Shown: piece by piece, positions 1 through 10,100 of the stretch
How the letters are laid out: each line of letters starts with the position of its first letter
Numbering within the stretch: the stretch's first letter is position 1
Origin: Aureimonas altamirensis
GTDB lineage: Bacteria; Pseudomonadota; Alphaproteobacteria; Rhizobiales; Rhizobiaceae
Reading direction: 5' to 3'
Assembly: GCF_001463885.1 (NCBI RefSeq)
Contig: NZ_BBWQ01000001.1
Coordinates: 1 to 64,000 of the forward strand
DNA: 64,000 nt
Notes under the pieces: generated by a model
What the model saw: the letters and a program-made list of their open reading frames with translations, nothing else
The model's database searches: none
What the model was told of the DNA's origin: nothing
Made by a program: the position numbers and the translations under genes

Positions 1-101
1 CCCCGGACGATGATGGGCGATCATCCCTCGGCCAGAAGTCGGCTACCTCTTCGGGGGATGAGGCGAGATGTCACATTCTGCAGTTGTCATCATATGAAGT
101 A

Positions 102-120
102 TGTCAATTGAAAATTGACA
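102..120. promoter_or_regulatory. Perfect 8-bp inverted repeat, candidate operator
   Basis: The sequence TGTCAATTGAAAATTGACA has perfect 8-bp arms (102-109 and 113-120) around a 3-bp centre. It lies 25 bases upstream of the small gene at 145, and its right arm ends in a -35-like TTGACA. This is the form of a dimeric repressor operator. No regulator is assigned; the nearest in the window is the GntR-family gene at 406-1092. The site could also serve a gene to the left of the window. Confidence 0.45.
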
Positions 121-144
121 ATTCATCTAACGTGCAGGTGTTAT

Positions 145-387
145 ATGGTTCACTCTCTTTCGGGTCGGCCTTTCGACGGCCGCGCAATTTTGAACTGGGT
201 TCCGGATTACGCCGATCTCGCCTGTCTGCCGGGGGCCAGTGTGGCCGCGGATGCGATCGAGCGGGGCGTCGGCGAACTCCTGTCCAGTTCGGTTTCCACC
301 ATGGCGCTGACCGATGCCGTGGAGCGGCTGTTTCGGGCCGAGCGCGAAGCCCTGCTGGCTGCGCTTGCCAGCATTCCGCTGGCCTGA
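145..387 (+). CDS. Small hypothetical protein (80 aa)
   Basis: This is a short protein with no domain I recognise. It has an aromatic, charged N-terminal third (GRPFDGRAILNWVPDYADL) followed by an Ala/Leu/Glu-rich helical C-terminal half. I chose the ATG at 145 because an AGG-type ribosome site (about 134-138) precedes it; an in-frame ATG at 115 would put the start on the inverted repeat. It stands alone and is convergent with the GntR-family regulator, with only 18 bases between the two stops. Coding status is likely but not certain. Confidence 0.5.
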   Translation: MVHSLSGRPFDGRAILNWVPDYADLACLPGASVAADAIERGVGELLSSSVSTMALTDAVERLFRAEREALLAALASIPLA

Positions 388-405
388 GCCGGTAGGCCCC
401 GCCGA

Positions 406-1092
406 TCAGGTTTCCCGTTCCCAGCGGCGCAGCGACGCCAGAAGGTGGGCGGCCATGTGCCCGGACGCGCGCAGGCTGTCGCGCGCTTCCATGGCGTCCA
501 CGATCACGACATGCTCTTCATAGGCGGACAGCCAGCTCTGCCGATTGTCGAAATGCTCTCGGTACTGCGTGAAGATCGGGCTGAAGCGCGCGTCGAACAT
601 GTCGCCCACTAGCCGGCTCAGCACACTGTTTCCCGACAAGCTTGCAATTTCGATATGGAAGATGCGGTCGTTATCCAGCGGATGACGATTGGCGTCGATA
701 TCGACTTTCATTGCATGAAGCAGATTGCGGAGCCGTTCGAAGTCCTGCGGTTGCGCGCGTGCGCACGCCATGGACACGGCGGCCGTCTCGACGGCGATGC
801 GGGCTTCCATCAAGTCGTTCGGGCTGTCGCCATGCTGCTTCGTGGGCGTTTCGGGCGCGCCGAGATAATAGATGCCCGATCCCATCCGGATATCGACCGT
901 ACCTTCGATCTCCAGCGCGATCAGCGCCTCACGCAAGGACGGGCGCGATACGCCGAGCTGCTGGGCCAGGTCCCGCTCGGGTGGCAAGCGGCCGCCTTCC
1001 CGAATTCCCTTTTCAGCGATCAGGCTGCGGATCTGGTCGGCGACCTGCTGATACAGGCGTCGTTGTTCGACAGGAGCAGTGGATGTCGACAT
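406..1092 (-). CDS. GntR/FadR-family transcriptional regulator
   Basis: The 228-aa protein has an N-terminal winged helix (about residues 10-75) with the GntR signature LPPERDLAQQLGVSRPSLREAL split across the DNA-reading helices, followed by an all-helical FCD effector domain (about 95-225) of the FadR subfamily. The FCD domain carries the expected metal-ligand type residues, including an HxxEHVxxVDAM stretch near the end. Members usually sense a small acid and repress a nearby catabolic gene. The start at 1092 follows a GAGG site 4 bases upstream; an ATG at 1125 is the alternative. No obvious target gene is adjacent, so its regulon is unknown. Confidence 0.88.
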   Translation of the reverse strand: MSTSTAPVEQRRLYQQVADQIRSLIAEKGIREGGRLPPERDLAQQLGVSRPSLREALIALEIEGTVDIRMGSGIYYLGAPETPTKQHGDSPNDLMEARIAVETAAVSMACARAQPQDFERLRNLLHAMKVDIDANRHPLDNDRIFHIEIASLSGNSVLSRLVGDMFDARFSPIFTQYREHFDNRQSWLSAYEEHVVIVDAMEARDSLRASGHMAAHLLASLRRWERET

Positions 1093-1243
1093 GTAGCCTC
1101 GCATTGGAATCGCCAGATCAGACATGACGGATCGGTGGTGCGCTTGTCCAATGAAACCACGATAGGCCACGGGCTTACAGGCGCGTTGACAATGCAGGAT
1201 CGCGGGTCGAAAATCCCCCTGTGGTTGTAACGCGGGGGCGGAC

Positions 1244-1420
1244 ATGGCGCACAAGTTCGAAGTGTACAAGGACAGCAAGGGCGAGTTTCGCGTCCGGTTC
1301 AAGTACAATTCCGAGGTCATTTTCTCGACGGAGGGGTACTCGTCGAAATCCGGCGCGCACCGCGCGGTCGAATCCATAAAGAAGCATGTCGCGGACGCTC
1401 CCGTCGAGGACAAGGAGTGA
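1244..1420 (+). CDS. YegP-like DUF1508 protein (58 aa)
   Basis: This small protein starts MAHKFEVYKDSKGEFRVRFK and reads like a single DUF1508/YegP repeat: a beta-strand pair (FEVYKDSKGEFRVRF), a second strand with I-F-S-T-E-G-Y, and a helix with SxxGAxRAVESIKK. That pattern is the family hallmark. Bacterial members are small, often stress-linked, and of unknown biochemical role. A purine-rich GGGGGCG site lies just before the ATG. It is divergent from the GntR regulator and is followed after about 90 bases by another small gene. The call rests on the repeat pattern alone. Confidence 0.8.
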   Translation: MAHKFEVYKDSKGEFRVRFKYNSEVIFSTEGYSSKSGAHRAVESIKKHVADAPVEDKE

Positions 1421-1511
1421 ATGCCTGCTGACGTCTGCAGCTTGAAGTCGAGAACGCGCGGAAGCAGCTTTTTCAGGCGGTTTGCGTGAGCGCGTTTCCG
1501 GAGCGGCATCC

Positions 1512-1829
1512 ATGAGAGCCGAGAAGGTCGCAGGGCTTCTCAATGCGTTCGTCGAAAGCCGGGATCTGAAAAATCTCACCTCTGCGGAGACCGACGAACT
1601 CGGCGGCATCTTCGATGCGCTGCTGGCCGCGCGCGTGGAAACAAACGGCGATGCCGAAACGCTTCTGGCATGGCAGTCGGACCTGCTTCAGGCGTTGATC
1701 CTGGCCGTGGAGCGAGGTCGCCTCAGCGTCGAGCCGCTCGACGTGCTTCGCTATTGCGTGGAACTGGCGGAGAGCGTCATCGGATATCTGTCGAAAGGCG
1801 ATCCGGCAGCGCTGGAGCGTCCGGGCTAG
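1512..1829 (+). CDS. Hypothetical helical protein (105 aa)
   Basis: I recognise no family. The protein is acidic and leucine-rich with predicted helices throughout (MRAEKVAGLLNAFVESRDL, then an LLAWQSDLLQALILAVERG helix) and no transmembrane segment or signal peptide. The ATG at 1512 has a GGAG site about 8 bases upstream; an in-frame TTG at 1482 would add ten residues. An antisense open frame covers the same bases, but its composition is Arg/Gln-rich and unlike a folded protein, so the plus strand is preferred. Confidence 0.6.
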   Translation: MRAEKVAGLLNAFVESRDLKNLTSAETDELGGIFDALLAARVETNGDAETLLAWQSDLLQALILAVERGRLSVEPLDVLRYCVELAESVIGYLSKGDPAALERPG

Positions 1830-1850
1830 TTGCAACCGGATCGCCGTTCC

Positions 1851-1922
1851 CTAGATCATGCCGAAGCCCAACAATGCAGCGGCAAGAACCAGGCTGGTGA
1901 ACAAAGTCTGCTGTATGGCCAT
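1851..1922 (-). CDS. Tiny single-pass membrane peptide (23 aa)
   Basis: The frame encodes a 23-residue peptide, [12 protein letters not shown] followed by a stretch of Leu/Ala/Gly to the C-terminus, which would make one short transmembrane helix. What makes it credible is an almost ideal ribosome site, AAGGGGG, placed 5 bases before the ATG. It lies between two plus-strand genes and divides from the YnfA gene at 2043. No homologue is named; many bacterial membrane micropeptides of this size exist and are usually missed by gene callers. An in-frame ATG seven codons upstream is possible, but the ribosome site would then fall inside the gene. Confidence 0.5.
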   Translation of the reverse strand: MAIQQTLFTSLVLAAALLGFGMI

Positions 1923-2042
1923 GACATCCCCCTTGTGCATGCGCCTGTCGCGATTTGGCCGCCTTTCCGCCATGGATGTCAACGCCATTCGGTTTGTGCG
2001 TCGTTGCGCCACGCGGCGCGGGTTGGCAGCAAAGGAGTTCTC

Positions 2043-2366
2043 GTGACCGTCCTGCCCATCTACATAGGGGCGGCCTTGGCCGAGATCGGCGGATGCTTCG
2101 CCTTCTGGGCCTGGCTGCGGCTGGGCAAAAGCATCCTCTGGGTTCCGGTCGGGCTTGTCTGTCTGGCAGCCTTCGCCTGGTTGCTGACACTTGCGGAAAC
2201 CGAGGCCGCCGGCCGTGCCTATGCTGCCTATGGCGGCGTCTATATCGCCGCATCGCTGGCGTGGCTCTGGTTTGCGGAAGGGTTTCGCCCCGACCGTTTC
2301 GATCTCATGGGCGGGACGATGGCGCTTGCCGGGGCGGCTGTCATCTATTTCGCACCGCGCGGATAG
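2043..2366 (+). CDS. YnfA family (UPF0060) small membrane protein
   Basis: The 107-aa protein has four hydrophobic segments and the family pattern: an [18 protein letters not shown] motif near residues 12-29, a [17 protein letters not shown] segment in the middle, and the [11 protein letters not shown] turn before the last helix. UPF0060/YnfA proteins resemble small multidrug resistance proteins in size and topology and sit in the inner membrane, but their substrates are poorly defined. The GTG start at 2043 is fixed by an AAGGAG site 6 bases upstream. It is monocistronic as far as can be seen. Confidence 0.92.
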   Translation: MTVLPIYIGAALAEIGGCFAFWAWLRLGKSILWVPVGLVCLAAFAWLLTLAETEAAGRAYAAYGGVYIAASLAWLWFAEGFRPDRFDLMGGTMALAGAAVIYFAPRG

Positions 2367-2509
2367 GGAGTCCGGCCTCTTTTGGATGATGCATTGCAAC
2401 ATGCCTATCCGGATGGGCGATGAGCAAACCTTAACGGTGCATTGCCGCTGAGGCCCCCGCAGCGTAACGTTGCTGCAATCGAGACACCAAGCCCCTGCTG
2501 GAGGTGGCT

Positions 2510-3613
2510 GTGTACTATCAGCGCCCAATTGCCAATTATGTACGCAGACGGCTGGCCAAAGGCCGCACGCTGGAGGCCGCGGCCGCGCGGGCCGACATCG
2601 TCCAACCCGTGGAAACGGAGTGGAGCGCCTGTCCGGCCGTGTACCTGCCGGGTCAACTCGAGCACGCAACGGCGGGCGTGGAGGGGCATGGCAGCCTTGC
2701 CGGAGAGCTTGCCGCCTGCCTGCCGGGCCTTGTCACCCATGCGGCGGTTGTGCGCTACACGTTGCGCGATGCGATCGTCCACGCGGGCGGATACGATGCG
2801 CAGGGGCATGCCTTCCGCGCCGAGTCCGGAAAGCTGCCTCTGATCCGCACGAAGGGCGCCGCGCGCTACGATACGGCGCTGTATTGCATGAGTGCCGTTT
2901 CCCGACGCTATTTCGGCCACTGGCTTCAGGACGCCTGTGCAACGGCCCTGCTGCGCCACGGAGAGGATGCGCTGGCGCTGGACGATCGTCCCGACTGGCC
3001 CCATGCCGGCGAGTACCTTTCGGCATTCGGGTTCCGACCAGCCGTGGCGCCCAGCCTTCGGGTGGGAGAACTGACAGTCTATCAGGACCATGGGCAGGGC
3101 TCATCCAAGCGAGAGCGCTACCAGCGCATGCGGGCTATGCTGCGCGATGCCTTGCCTGCATCCGGCCAGGGCCCATCGGCCGTCTATCTGCGGCGCGGCG
3201 CCACCGGGACGGCGCGCGTGATCGAAAACGATCAGGCTATCGGCGAGCTGCTGGCCCGACGCGGATTCGAAATCGTCGACCTGGATGGCACAAGCGCTGC
3301 GTCCTTGCATGGCAAGCTGCGCGATGCGTCCATCGTCGTCAGCATGGACGGCAGCCATCTCAACCATATCTACACTGCCGCCAACCCCGGCACCGCTATC
3401 CTGTCGTTCATTCCGGCAGACCGGTTCACCGCCACCAATGTCGGCTATGCGCGTGCCGCCGGCATGCGCTTCGGCCTGTTGATCGCACCGCGCGGGCCCG
3501 GCGGCTACCGCGTCGACGAGACCGACCTTCTGAAGACACTGGACCTTCTGATCGCGGCATCGCCCCCGCTTATGGAGCCCGAGCCCGTCATGCGTGCCGC
3601 CGTCACCGGCTGA
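2510..3613 (+). CDS. Glycosyltransferase family 61 protein (DUF563)
   Basis: The 367-aa protein matches the GT61/DUF563 pattern: an HWLQDACA motif near residue 140, a conserved YLRRG strand near 225, and a C-terminal SMDGSHLNHIYTA block followed by a hydrophobic strand, which is where related enzymes bind the sugar nucleotide. Bacterial members add sugars to capsule, exopolysaccharide or LPS. No other polysaccharide genes are adjacent, so the acceptor is unknown. The GTG at 2510 is preferred because GGAGG lies 6-10 bases upstream; a GTG at 2504 is too close to it. No signal peptide is visible, so it should be cytoplasmic. Confidence 0.78.
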   Translation: MYYQRPIANYVRRRLAKGRTLEAAAARADIVQPVETEWSACPAVYLPGQLEHATAGVEGHGSLAGELAACLPGLVTHAAVVRYTLRDAIVHAGGYDAQGHAFRAESGKLPLIRTKGAARYDTALYCMSAVSRRYFGHWLQDACATALLRHGEDALALDDRPDWPHAGEYLSAFGFRPAVAPSLRVGELTVYQDHGQGSSKRERYQRMRAMLRDALPASGQGPSAVYLRRGATGTARVIENDQAIGELLARRGFEIVDLDGTSAASLHGKLRDASIVVSMDGSHLNHIYTAANPGTAILSFIPADRFTATNVGYARAAGMRFGLLIAPRGPGGYRVDETDLLKTLDLLIAASPPLMEPEPVMRAAVTG

Positions 3614-3679
3614 TGCCGCTGCGGCCTGCCTCTACCGCACCTCGGCAATGTCACGCGGCCTCTTTGCGGCACGATCACC

Positions 3680-4309
3680 TCAGGCGCGATGGCGCTCGAT
3701 TTCCGCAACCGCCAGATCCGTCATGGCCGAAAGCGCGGCTTCGGATGCGCCGTCCCGCGCCTGAACCGACATGCCCTGGATCATCGCGCCGACGAAGCGG
3801 GCGAGGGCCGGCGCATCGCAGGCTTGCTGTAACTGCCGCTCGGCGATGCCAAGCTCGATGCGCGCCCTGACGGCATCCAGCGTCTCGTTGCGCAGCCCCG
3901 AAACGTGGCGCGCCACCGGATCGTTCTCTACCGCGCAGCCCAGCACGGCCGTCGAAACCATGCAGCCATGGGGGCGGCCGGGGCGGGTGAATTCATGTGC
4001 GGATTCACGCAGCACACGCGCCAGAGCCGTCACCACGTCCGCTTCCTGAAGGGCCTGCGCCGTAGAGGCTCCGATATGGGCCTGGTACCACGCCAGCGCC
4101 TCGCGATAGAGATCGGCCTTCGACGTGAAAGCGGCATAAAGGCTCTGCGGCGTGATCCCCATCGCCGCCGTGAGATCGGTGATGGATGCGCCCTCGTAGC
4201 CGAGCTGCCAGAAGGCTTCCGCAGCCTTCTGCAGCACGTCGTTGCGGTCGAAGGCGGGTGGACGTCCACGGCGACGCGGCGGGCTGTCTGTATTTTTCAC
4301 ATCGATCAC
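3680..4309 (-). CDS. TetR-family transcriptional regulator
   Basis: The 209-aa protein has a Lys/Arg/Pro-rich N-terminus (PPRRRGRPPAFDRND) and a TetR helix-turn-helix at about residues 22-65, with GYEGASITDLTAAMGITPQSLYAAF containing the recognition helix. The C-terminal part (about 80-205) is the variable ligand-binding domain and has a TetR_C-like GCMVSTAVLG segment. It starts at a GTG and is transcribed away from the serine hydrolase at 4376 with 66 bases between them, so the hydrolase is its likely target. The ligand cannot be read from the sequence. Confidence 0.92.
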   Translation of the reverse strand: MIDVKNTDSPPRRRGRPPAFDRNDVLQKAAEAFWQLGYEGASITDLTAAMGITPQSLYAAFTSKADLYREALAWYQAHIGASTAQALQEADVVTALARVLRESAHEFTRPGRPHGCMVSTAVLGCAVENDPVARHVSGLRNETLDAVRARIELGIAERQLQQACDAPALARFVGAMIQGMSVQARDGASEAALSAMTDLAVAEIERHRA

Positions 4310-4375
4310 TATGGATATTATCTCGCGGATGGATTATTCAGGAACGGTCATTGTGATTATATAGGCCGAAGCCAG

Positions 4376-5518
4376 ATGAGTCTTCCGGAATTTTCCAAGG
4401 CATCCGCCCGCCTGGACGCCGCGATCGAAAAGGCGCTGGCCGAAAAGCGCATTGTCGGAGCTGTCGTTCTTGCCGCGCATGACGGCATCGTCATCCACCG
4501 TCGCGCTGCCGGCTACGCCAATCGCGAAACCCTGACCCCGATGCGCGAGAATGCGATCTTCCGGCTTGCCTCGGTGACCAAGCCCATCGTGACGGCCGCC
4601 GCCATGCGCCTGGTGGAAGACGGGCGGCTGGACCTCCACGCTCCCGTTACGACATGGCTGCCGGAGTTTCGCCCGGCCCTGCCGGACGGCACGCGGCCGC
4701 CAATCACGATCCACCAGTTGCTCACCCACACATCCGGCCTCGGCTATGGATTTCTCCAGCCGTCCGATGGACCGTATCAGAGGCTTAACGTTTCGGATGG
4801 CCTCGACCAGCCGGGCTTGTCGCTGCGGGAAAACCTGTCGCGTATCGGCGCGGCGCCGCTGGCCTTCGCCCCCGGCGCCGGCTGGCAATATTCCGTGGGG
4901 CTCGACGTTCTGGGCGGCATTCTGGAGCGGTTGGGCGGTCGAAGCCTTGCGGACATCGTTCGCGATACGGTGACGACCCCTCTTGGCCTAGCGGATACCG
5001 GTTTTTTCGTGAGCGATACGAGCCGGCTGACCGAAGCCTACGCCGACGGCAACCCCGAGCCGGTGCCGATGGCCGACGGAATGCAGGTGTCGCTTTTCGA
5101 CATGGCCGCGTTCTTTGCCCCATCCCGGATACTCGATCCTCGGTCGTACCCCTCGGGTGGCGCCGGCATGGCGGGGACGGCCGGAGATGTCCTGCGCTTT
5201 CTGGAAGCGATCCGCGCCGGCGGCGCACCGATCCTCGGCGCCGGAACGGTGGAGACGATGGCCACCGATCATGTCGGCATGGCCGCCGGGACACAGGGGC
5301 CGGGGTGGGGCTTCGGCTACGGATGGGCGGTGCTGGTGGACCCCGCGCCAACCGGCACGCCGCAAGCGCCCGGCACCCTGCAATGGGGTGGCGCCTATGG
5401 CCATAGCTGGTTTGTCGACCGGGCCAACCGCCTGACCGTCGTGGCCCTGACCAACACCGCCTTCGAGGGCATGTCGGGCGCGTTTCCTGCCGAGATCAGG
5501 AACGCGGTCTATGGCTAG
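4376..5518 (+). CDS. Serine hydrolase, class C beta-lactamase/EstB fold
   Basis: The 380-aa protein has the nucleophile motif S-x-x-K (SVTK, Ser66-Lys69) and the family HTSGL block near residue 118. The second motif is YSV (Tyr172) where beta-lactamases have YxN, and the third is YGHSW near residue 343 in place of a KTG triad. That combination fits the esterase/D-aminopeptidase branch, not a true beta-lactamase. No signal peptide is visible, which also argues for a cytoplasmic esterase. It is divergent from a TetR gene that probably controls it. The frame is open far upstream, but the ATG at 4376 gives the usual family length. Confidence 0.85.
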   Translation: MSLPEFSKASARLDAAIEKALAEKRIVGAVVLAAHDGIVIHRRAAGYANRETLTPMRENAIFRLASVTKPIVTAAAMRLVEDGRLDLHAPVTTWLPEFRPALPDGTRPPITIHQLLTHTSGLGYGFLQPSDGPYQRLNVSDGLDQPGLSLRENLSRIGAAPLAFAPGAGWQYSVGLDVLGGILERLGGRSLADIVRDTVTTPLGLADTGFFVSDTSRLTEAYADGNPEPVPMADGMQVSLFDMAAFFAPSRILDPRSYPSGGAGMAGTAGDVLRFLEAIRAGGAPILGAGTVETMATDHVGMAAGTQGPGWGFGYGWAVLVDPAPTGTPQAPGTLQWGGAYGHSWFVDRANRLTVVALTNTAFEGMSGAFPAEIRNAVYG

Positions 5519-5541
5519 GCAGCGCCGGGAGCCCTCCGCCC

Positions 5542-7801
<2,260 letters not shown>

Positions 7802-7814
7802 GCCGGGCTCGCGC

Positions 7815-7843
7815 TTGACGAAGTAAGGAAAATTTCTTACCTA
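7815..7843 (+). promoter_or_regulatory. prlF-yhaV promoter with palindromic operator
   Basis: A TTGACG -35 element (7815-7820) and a weak -10 (7838-7843) are separated by 17 bases. The spacer holds an imperfect palindrome, GTAAGGAAAATTTCTTAC (7823-7840, 7 of 9 pairs). Toxin-antitoxin operons are normally autorepressed through such a site, so this is a likely PrlF or PrlF-YhaV operator. Confidence 0.5.
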
Positions 7844-7867
7844 AAGCAGGAGTTGTCATGGGGGCCG

Positions 7868-8203
7868 ATGATGGGCGCGCTGCTGAGAGAAGAAAGCACG
7901 ATCACTGCCAAGGGCCAGACGACTGTTCCCAAAAGCGTCCGGCAGGCGTTGAATGTGGACTACGGTGGGCGCATCGCCTTCCTCGTGGACGAGCAGCGCC
8001 GGATCTATGTCGAGAAGGTAACGGAGGAGGCGAGCGATCCGGTCGTGGATCGTTTCCTTGAATTTCTGGCTCAAGACATGATCACGCACCCCGGCACATC
8101 CGTCGCTGCGCTGCCCGCCAGCCTGCGCGACCGCGTGGCCGCGCTTGTCGGCGACATGGAGGTTGACCTCGATGCCGAGATCGACGGGGATGTCGCGCTC
8201 TAG
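7868..8203 (+). CDS. prlF: PrlF (SohA) family antitoxin, AbrB-type
   Basis: This 111-aa protein has an N-terminal AbrB/MazE-type DNA-binding swapped-hairpin motif, ESTITAKGQTTVPKSVRQAL, which closely parallels E. coli PrlF, and an acidic C-terminus (VGDMEVDLDAEIDGDVAL) expected to bind the toxin. It neutralises YhaV and represses the operon. The start is ambiguous: the best-placed ribosome site (AGGAG, 7849-7853) serves an ATG at 7858 that is out of frame, so I chose the in-frame ATG at 7868, which gives the E. coli length. An in-frame TTG at 7853 is the other option. Confidence 0.88.
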   Translation: MMGALLREESTITAKGQTTVPKSVRQALNVDYGGRIAFLVDEQRRIYVEKVTEEASDPVVDRFLEFLAQDMITHPGTSVAALPASLRDRVAALVGDMEVDLDAEIDGDVAL

Positions 8204-8694
8204 TGCTGACGATCGATGGCTGGACCATTCTGGCACATCCGCTCTTTCTCGATCAGCTCGAAAAGCTGACCGACGCCGTCGAGGCGTTGAAGGAGAGGAA
8301 GCCCGAAGAATACCGAAAGAACGCCAGCACGAAGCTTCTGGCCGCGCTGAACAAGCTGATATTCCAGACAATTCCTGCCGATCCCACCGCGACCGTCTAT
8401 CGGCAGGGGTCCACGCTTGGCGCGGCGCATAAGCACTGGTTCCGCGCGAAGTTCGCCAATGGTCGATTCCGCCTGTTCTTCCGCTATGACACGACGGCGA
8501 AGATCGTCATCTTCGCCTGGGTGAATGATGAAACCACGTTGCGGACCTATGACGCGAAGACCGATGCCTACAGGGTCTTCAAAGGAATGCTGGAGCGCGG
8601 CAACCCGCCTGACGATTGGGAAGCGCTTCGCAAGGCCGCGTCCGACCAGGCGGCACGTAAGCGCCTGGAGAACGTCTCGCCTGCGAAGCGGTGA
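8203..8694 (+). CDS. yhaV: YhaV family ribonuclease toxin
   Basis: The 163-aa protein aligns by eye with E. coli YhaV: an N-terminal NGW/DGWTILAHP-like block, ASTKLLAALNKLI, FRAKFANGRFRLFFRYD, and the highly conserved WVNDETTLRTYDAKTDAY followed by VFKGMLERGNPPDDW. YhaV is a ribosome-dependent RelE-fold RNase that halts growth when PrlF is lost. Its GTG start shares one base with the prlF stop (TAGTG), so the two are translationally coupled. This chromosomal pair sits between dgdR and a catabolic cluster and may stabilise the accessory region. Confidence 0.93.
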   Translation: MLTIDGWTILAHPLFLDQLEKLTDAVEALKERKPEEYRKNASTKLLAALNKLIFQTIPADPTATVYRQGSTLGAAHKHWFRAKFANGRFRLFFRYDTTAKIVIFAWVNDETTLRTYDAKTDAYRVFKGMLERGNPPDDWEALRKAASDQAARKRLENVSPAKR

Positions 8695-8718
8695 CAAAGG
8701 CCAACAAGCGTTGCATCC

Positions 8719-10047
8719 CTAAAGCCAATGCTGGGCGCGAACCTCGCCGGGCTTCGCGAACCGGTCAATGCGGAAGGGCCGAGGATCGACCGCCGGGCTG
8801 GAGCCGGTCGCAAGATCGGCCAGGAGCCGCCCGGCGCCCGGCCCGATGCCGAAGCCATGGCCGGAGAAGCCTGTGCCGATGAAGAGGCCCGGTATCGCGT
8901 CGACCGGCGAGATGACCGGGATCGCATCCGGCATCGTGTCGATCATGCCGGCCCAGCTTTGCGCGACCTCGATCCCTTCCAGTCCGGGGATCGAGGCCCT
9001 GACATCGGCGACGATGCGGCGGATGGTTGCAGCGTCCGGCTCCGGGTCCAGGATGCGCACCGCTTCGAAAACGGATGGCCGGTCGGCCTCGCCCGGACGC
9101 CACTGGACCGCTTCTTCCAGAAAGCGCCGGTTCAGTTTCAGCTGAAGGTTTTTATGCTCCACCCGGAACGCCGGCAGGAACAGCCGCGCAAAGCGCAAGG
9201 AATCCGGTGTCAGGTCCACCTGACTGGACGCCGAGGTGGCGATGGTCAGCCCACCATCGAGGCGTTTGCGCAGGGCGAAGCGCGCGACGCTGATCGCTGA
9301 TGTCAGCGGGTAGCTCGTCGGACGGGTCCGCAGAACGTTGGAGCGGACCTTGAGCTGCGGAAGCTCGACGCCGAGCCCCTTGAGGAGAAGGCGGGACCAT
9401 GCCCCGCCCGCGACGACCACGGTGGAGCAGCGAACGCGCCCCTTTTCCGTGACGACAGCAACGACCCGGCCCGCAGCACGCTCGATGGTGCGCACCGCCA
9501 CGCCCTGATGGATCGTCGCGCCGGCGTCGAGCGCGGCCAGCGCCATGGCGGGAGCAGCCATTTGCGGTTCGGCCCGCCCGTCTTCCTGCGTCGACAGCGC
9601 GCCGGCGACCGGCACGCCATAGCCTGGCAGATGCGAGGTGAATTCCGCAGGCGACAGGATGCGGCTATCGATGCCGTGTTCGCGGGCATGAGCGGCCCAG
9701 CTCCGATGGCGTTCGACGTCGCGCTCCGTGCGCGATGCGTAGATGATGCCGGCCTTTCGGAAGCCCGTCTCCCGCCCGGTCCGGCGGTTCATGTCTTCCC
9801 ACTGCGCCATGCTGTCGACGATCAGCGGCAGCTCGCGCAGGTCGCGCCCCGTCCTGCGGCACCAGCCCCAGTTGCGGCTGGATTGCTCGGCGGCAATCGT
9901 GCCTTTCTCGAAAAGCGCGACACGGTGCCCGCGCTCGGCAAGCGTCAGCGCGGTCATGACCCCGATGATGCCGCCCCCGATCACGGCAATGTCGACCTCT
10001 TTCGGGATATCGGGAGAAGAGGGTACGGGCTCGACGGTCGGTCCCAT
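8719..10047 (-). CDS. FAD-dependent D-amino-acid oxidase family protein
   Basis: The 442-aa protein begins with a Rossmann FAD site (IAVIGGGIIGVMTALTLAERG, about residues 19-39) and ends with the DAO-family block GLFIGTGFSGHGFGIGPGAG. An SSRNWGWCRRTG segment near residue 60 and a C-terminal DTMPDAIPVISP stretch are typical of the large DadA/glycine-oxidase-like group. Such enzymes oxidise the C-N bond of amino acids or N-alkyl amino acids. It is transcribed with the IclR gene upstream of it on the same strand and faces away from the demethylase-transporter operon, so it probably belongs to the same pathway. Substrate is unknown. Confidence 0.85.
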   Translation of the reverse strand: MGPTVEPVPSSPDIPKEVDIAVIGGGIIGVMTALTLAERGHRVALFEKGTIAAEQSSRNWGWCRRTGRDLRELPLIVDSMAQWEDMNRRTGRETGFRKAGIIYASRTERDVERHRSWAAHAREHGIDSRILSPAEFTSHLPGYGVPVAGALSTQEDGRAEPQMAAPAMALAALDAGATIHQGVAVRTIERAAGRVVAVVTEKGRVRCSTVVVAGGAWSRLLLKGLGVELPQLKVRSNVLRTRPTSYPLTSAISVARFALRKRLDGGLTIATSASSQVDLTPDSLRFARLFLPAFRVEHKNLQLKLNRRFLEEAVQWRPGEADRPSVFEAVRILDPEPDAATIRRIVADVRASIPGLEGIEVAQSWAGMIDTMPDAIPVISPVDAIPGLFIGTGFSGHGFGIGPGAGRLLADLATGSSPAVDPRPFRIDRFAKPGEVRAQHWL

Positions 10048-10100
10048 CGTAAATCCTCAGTCGTGGTTGGGGAGGGCAGTTTGCGGGACGGCGCGGTGCA

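Noticed and set aside
1093-1509. N-terminal extension of the GntR regulator
   Set aside because: The extra 130 residues are antisense to the DUF1508 gene and exceed the family length.
7858-8061. Frame starting at the ATG with the best ribosome site before prlF
   Set aside because: The product is not protein-like and is out of frame with the clear AbrB-type antitoxin; reported as an oddity only.
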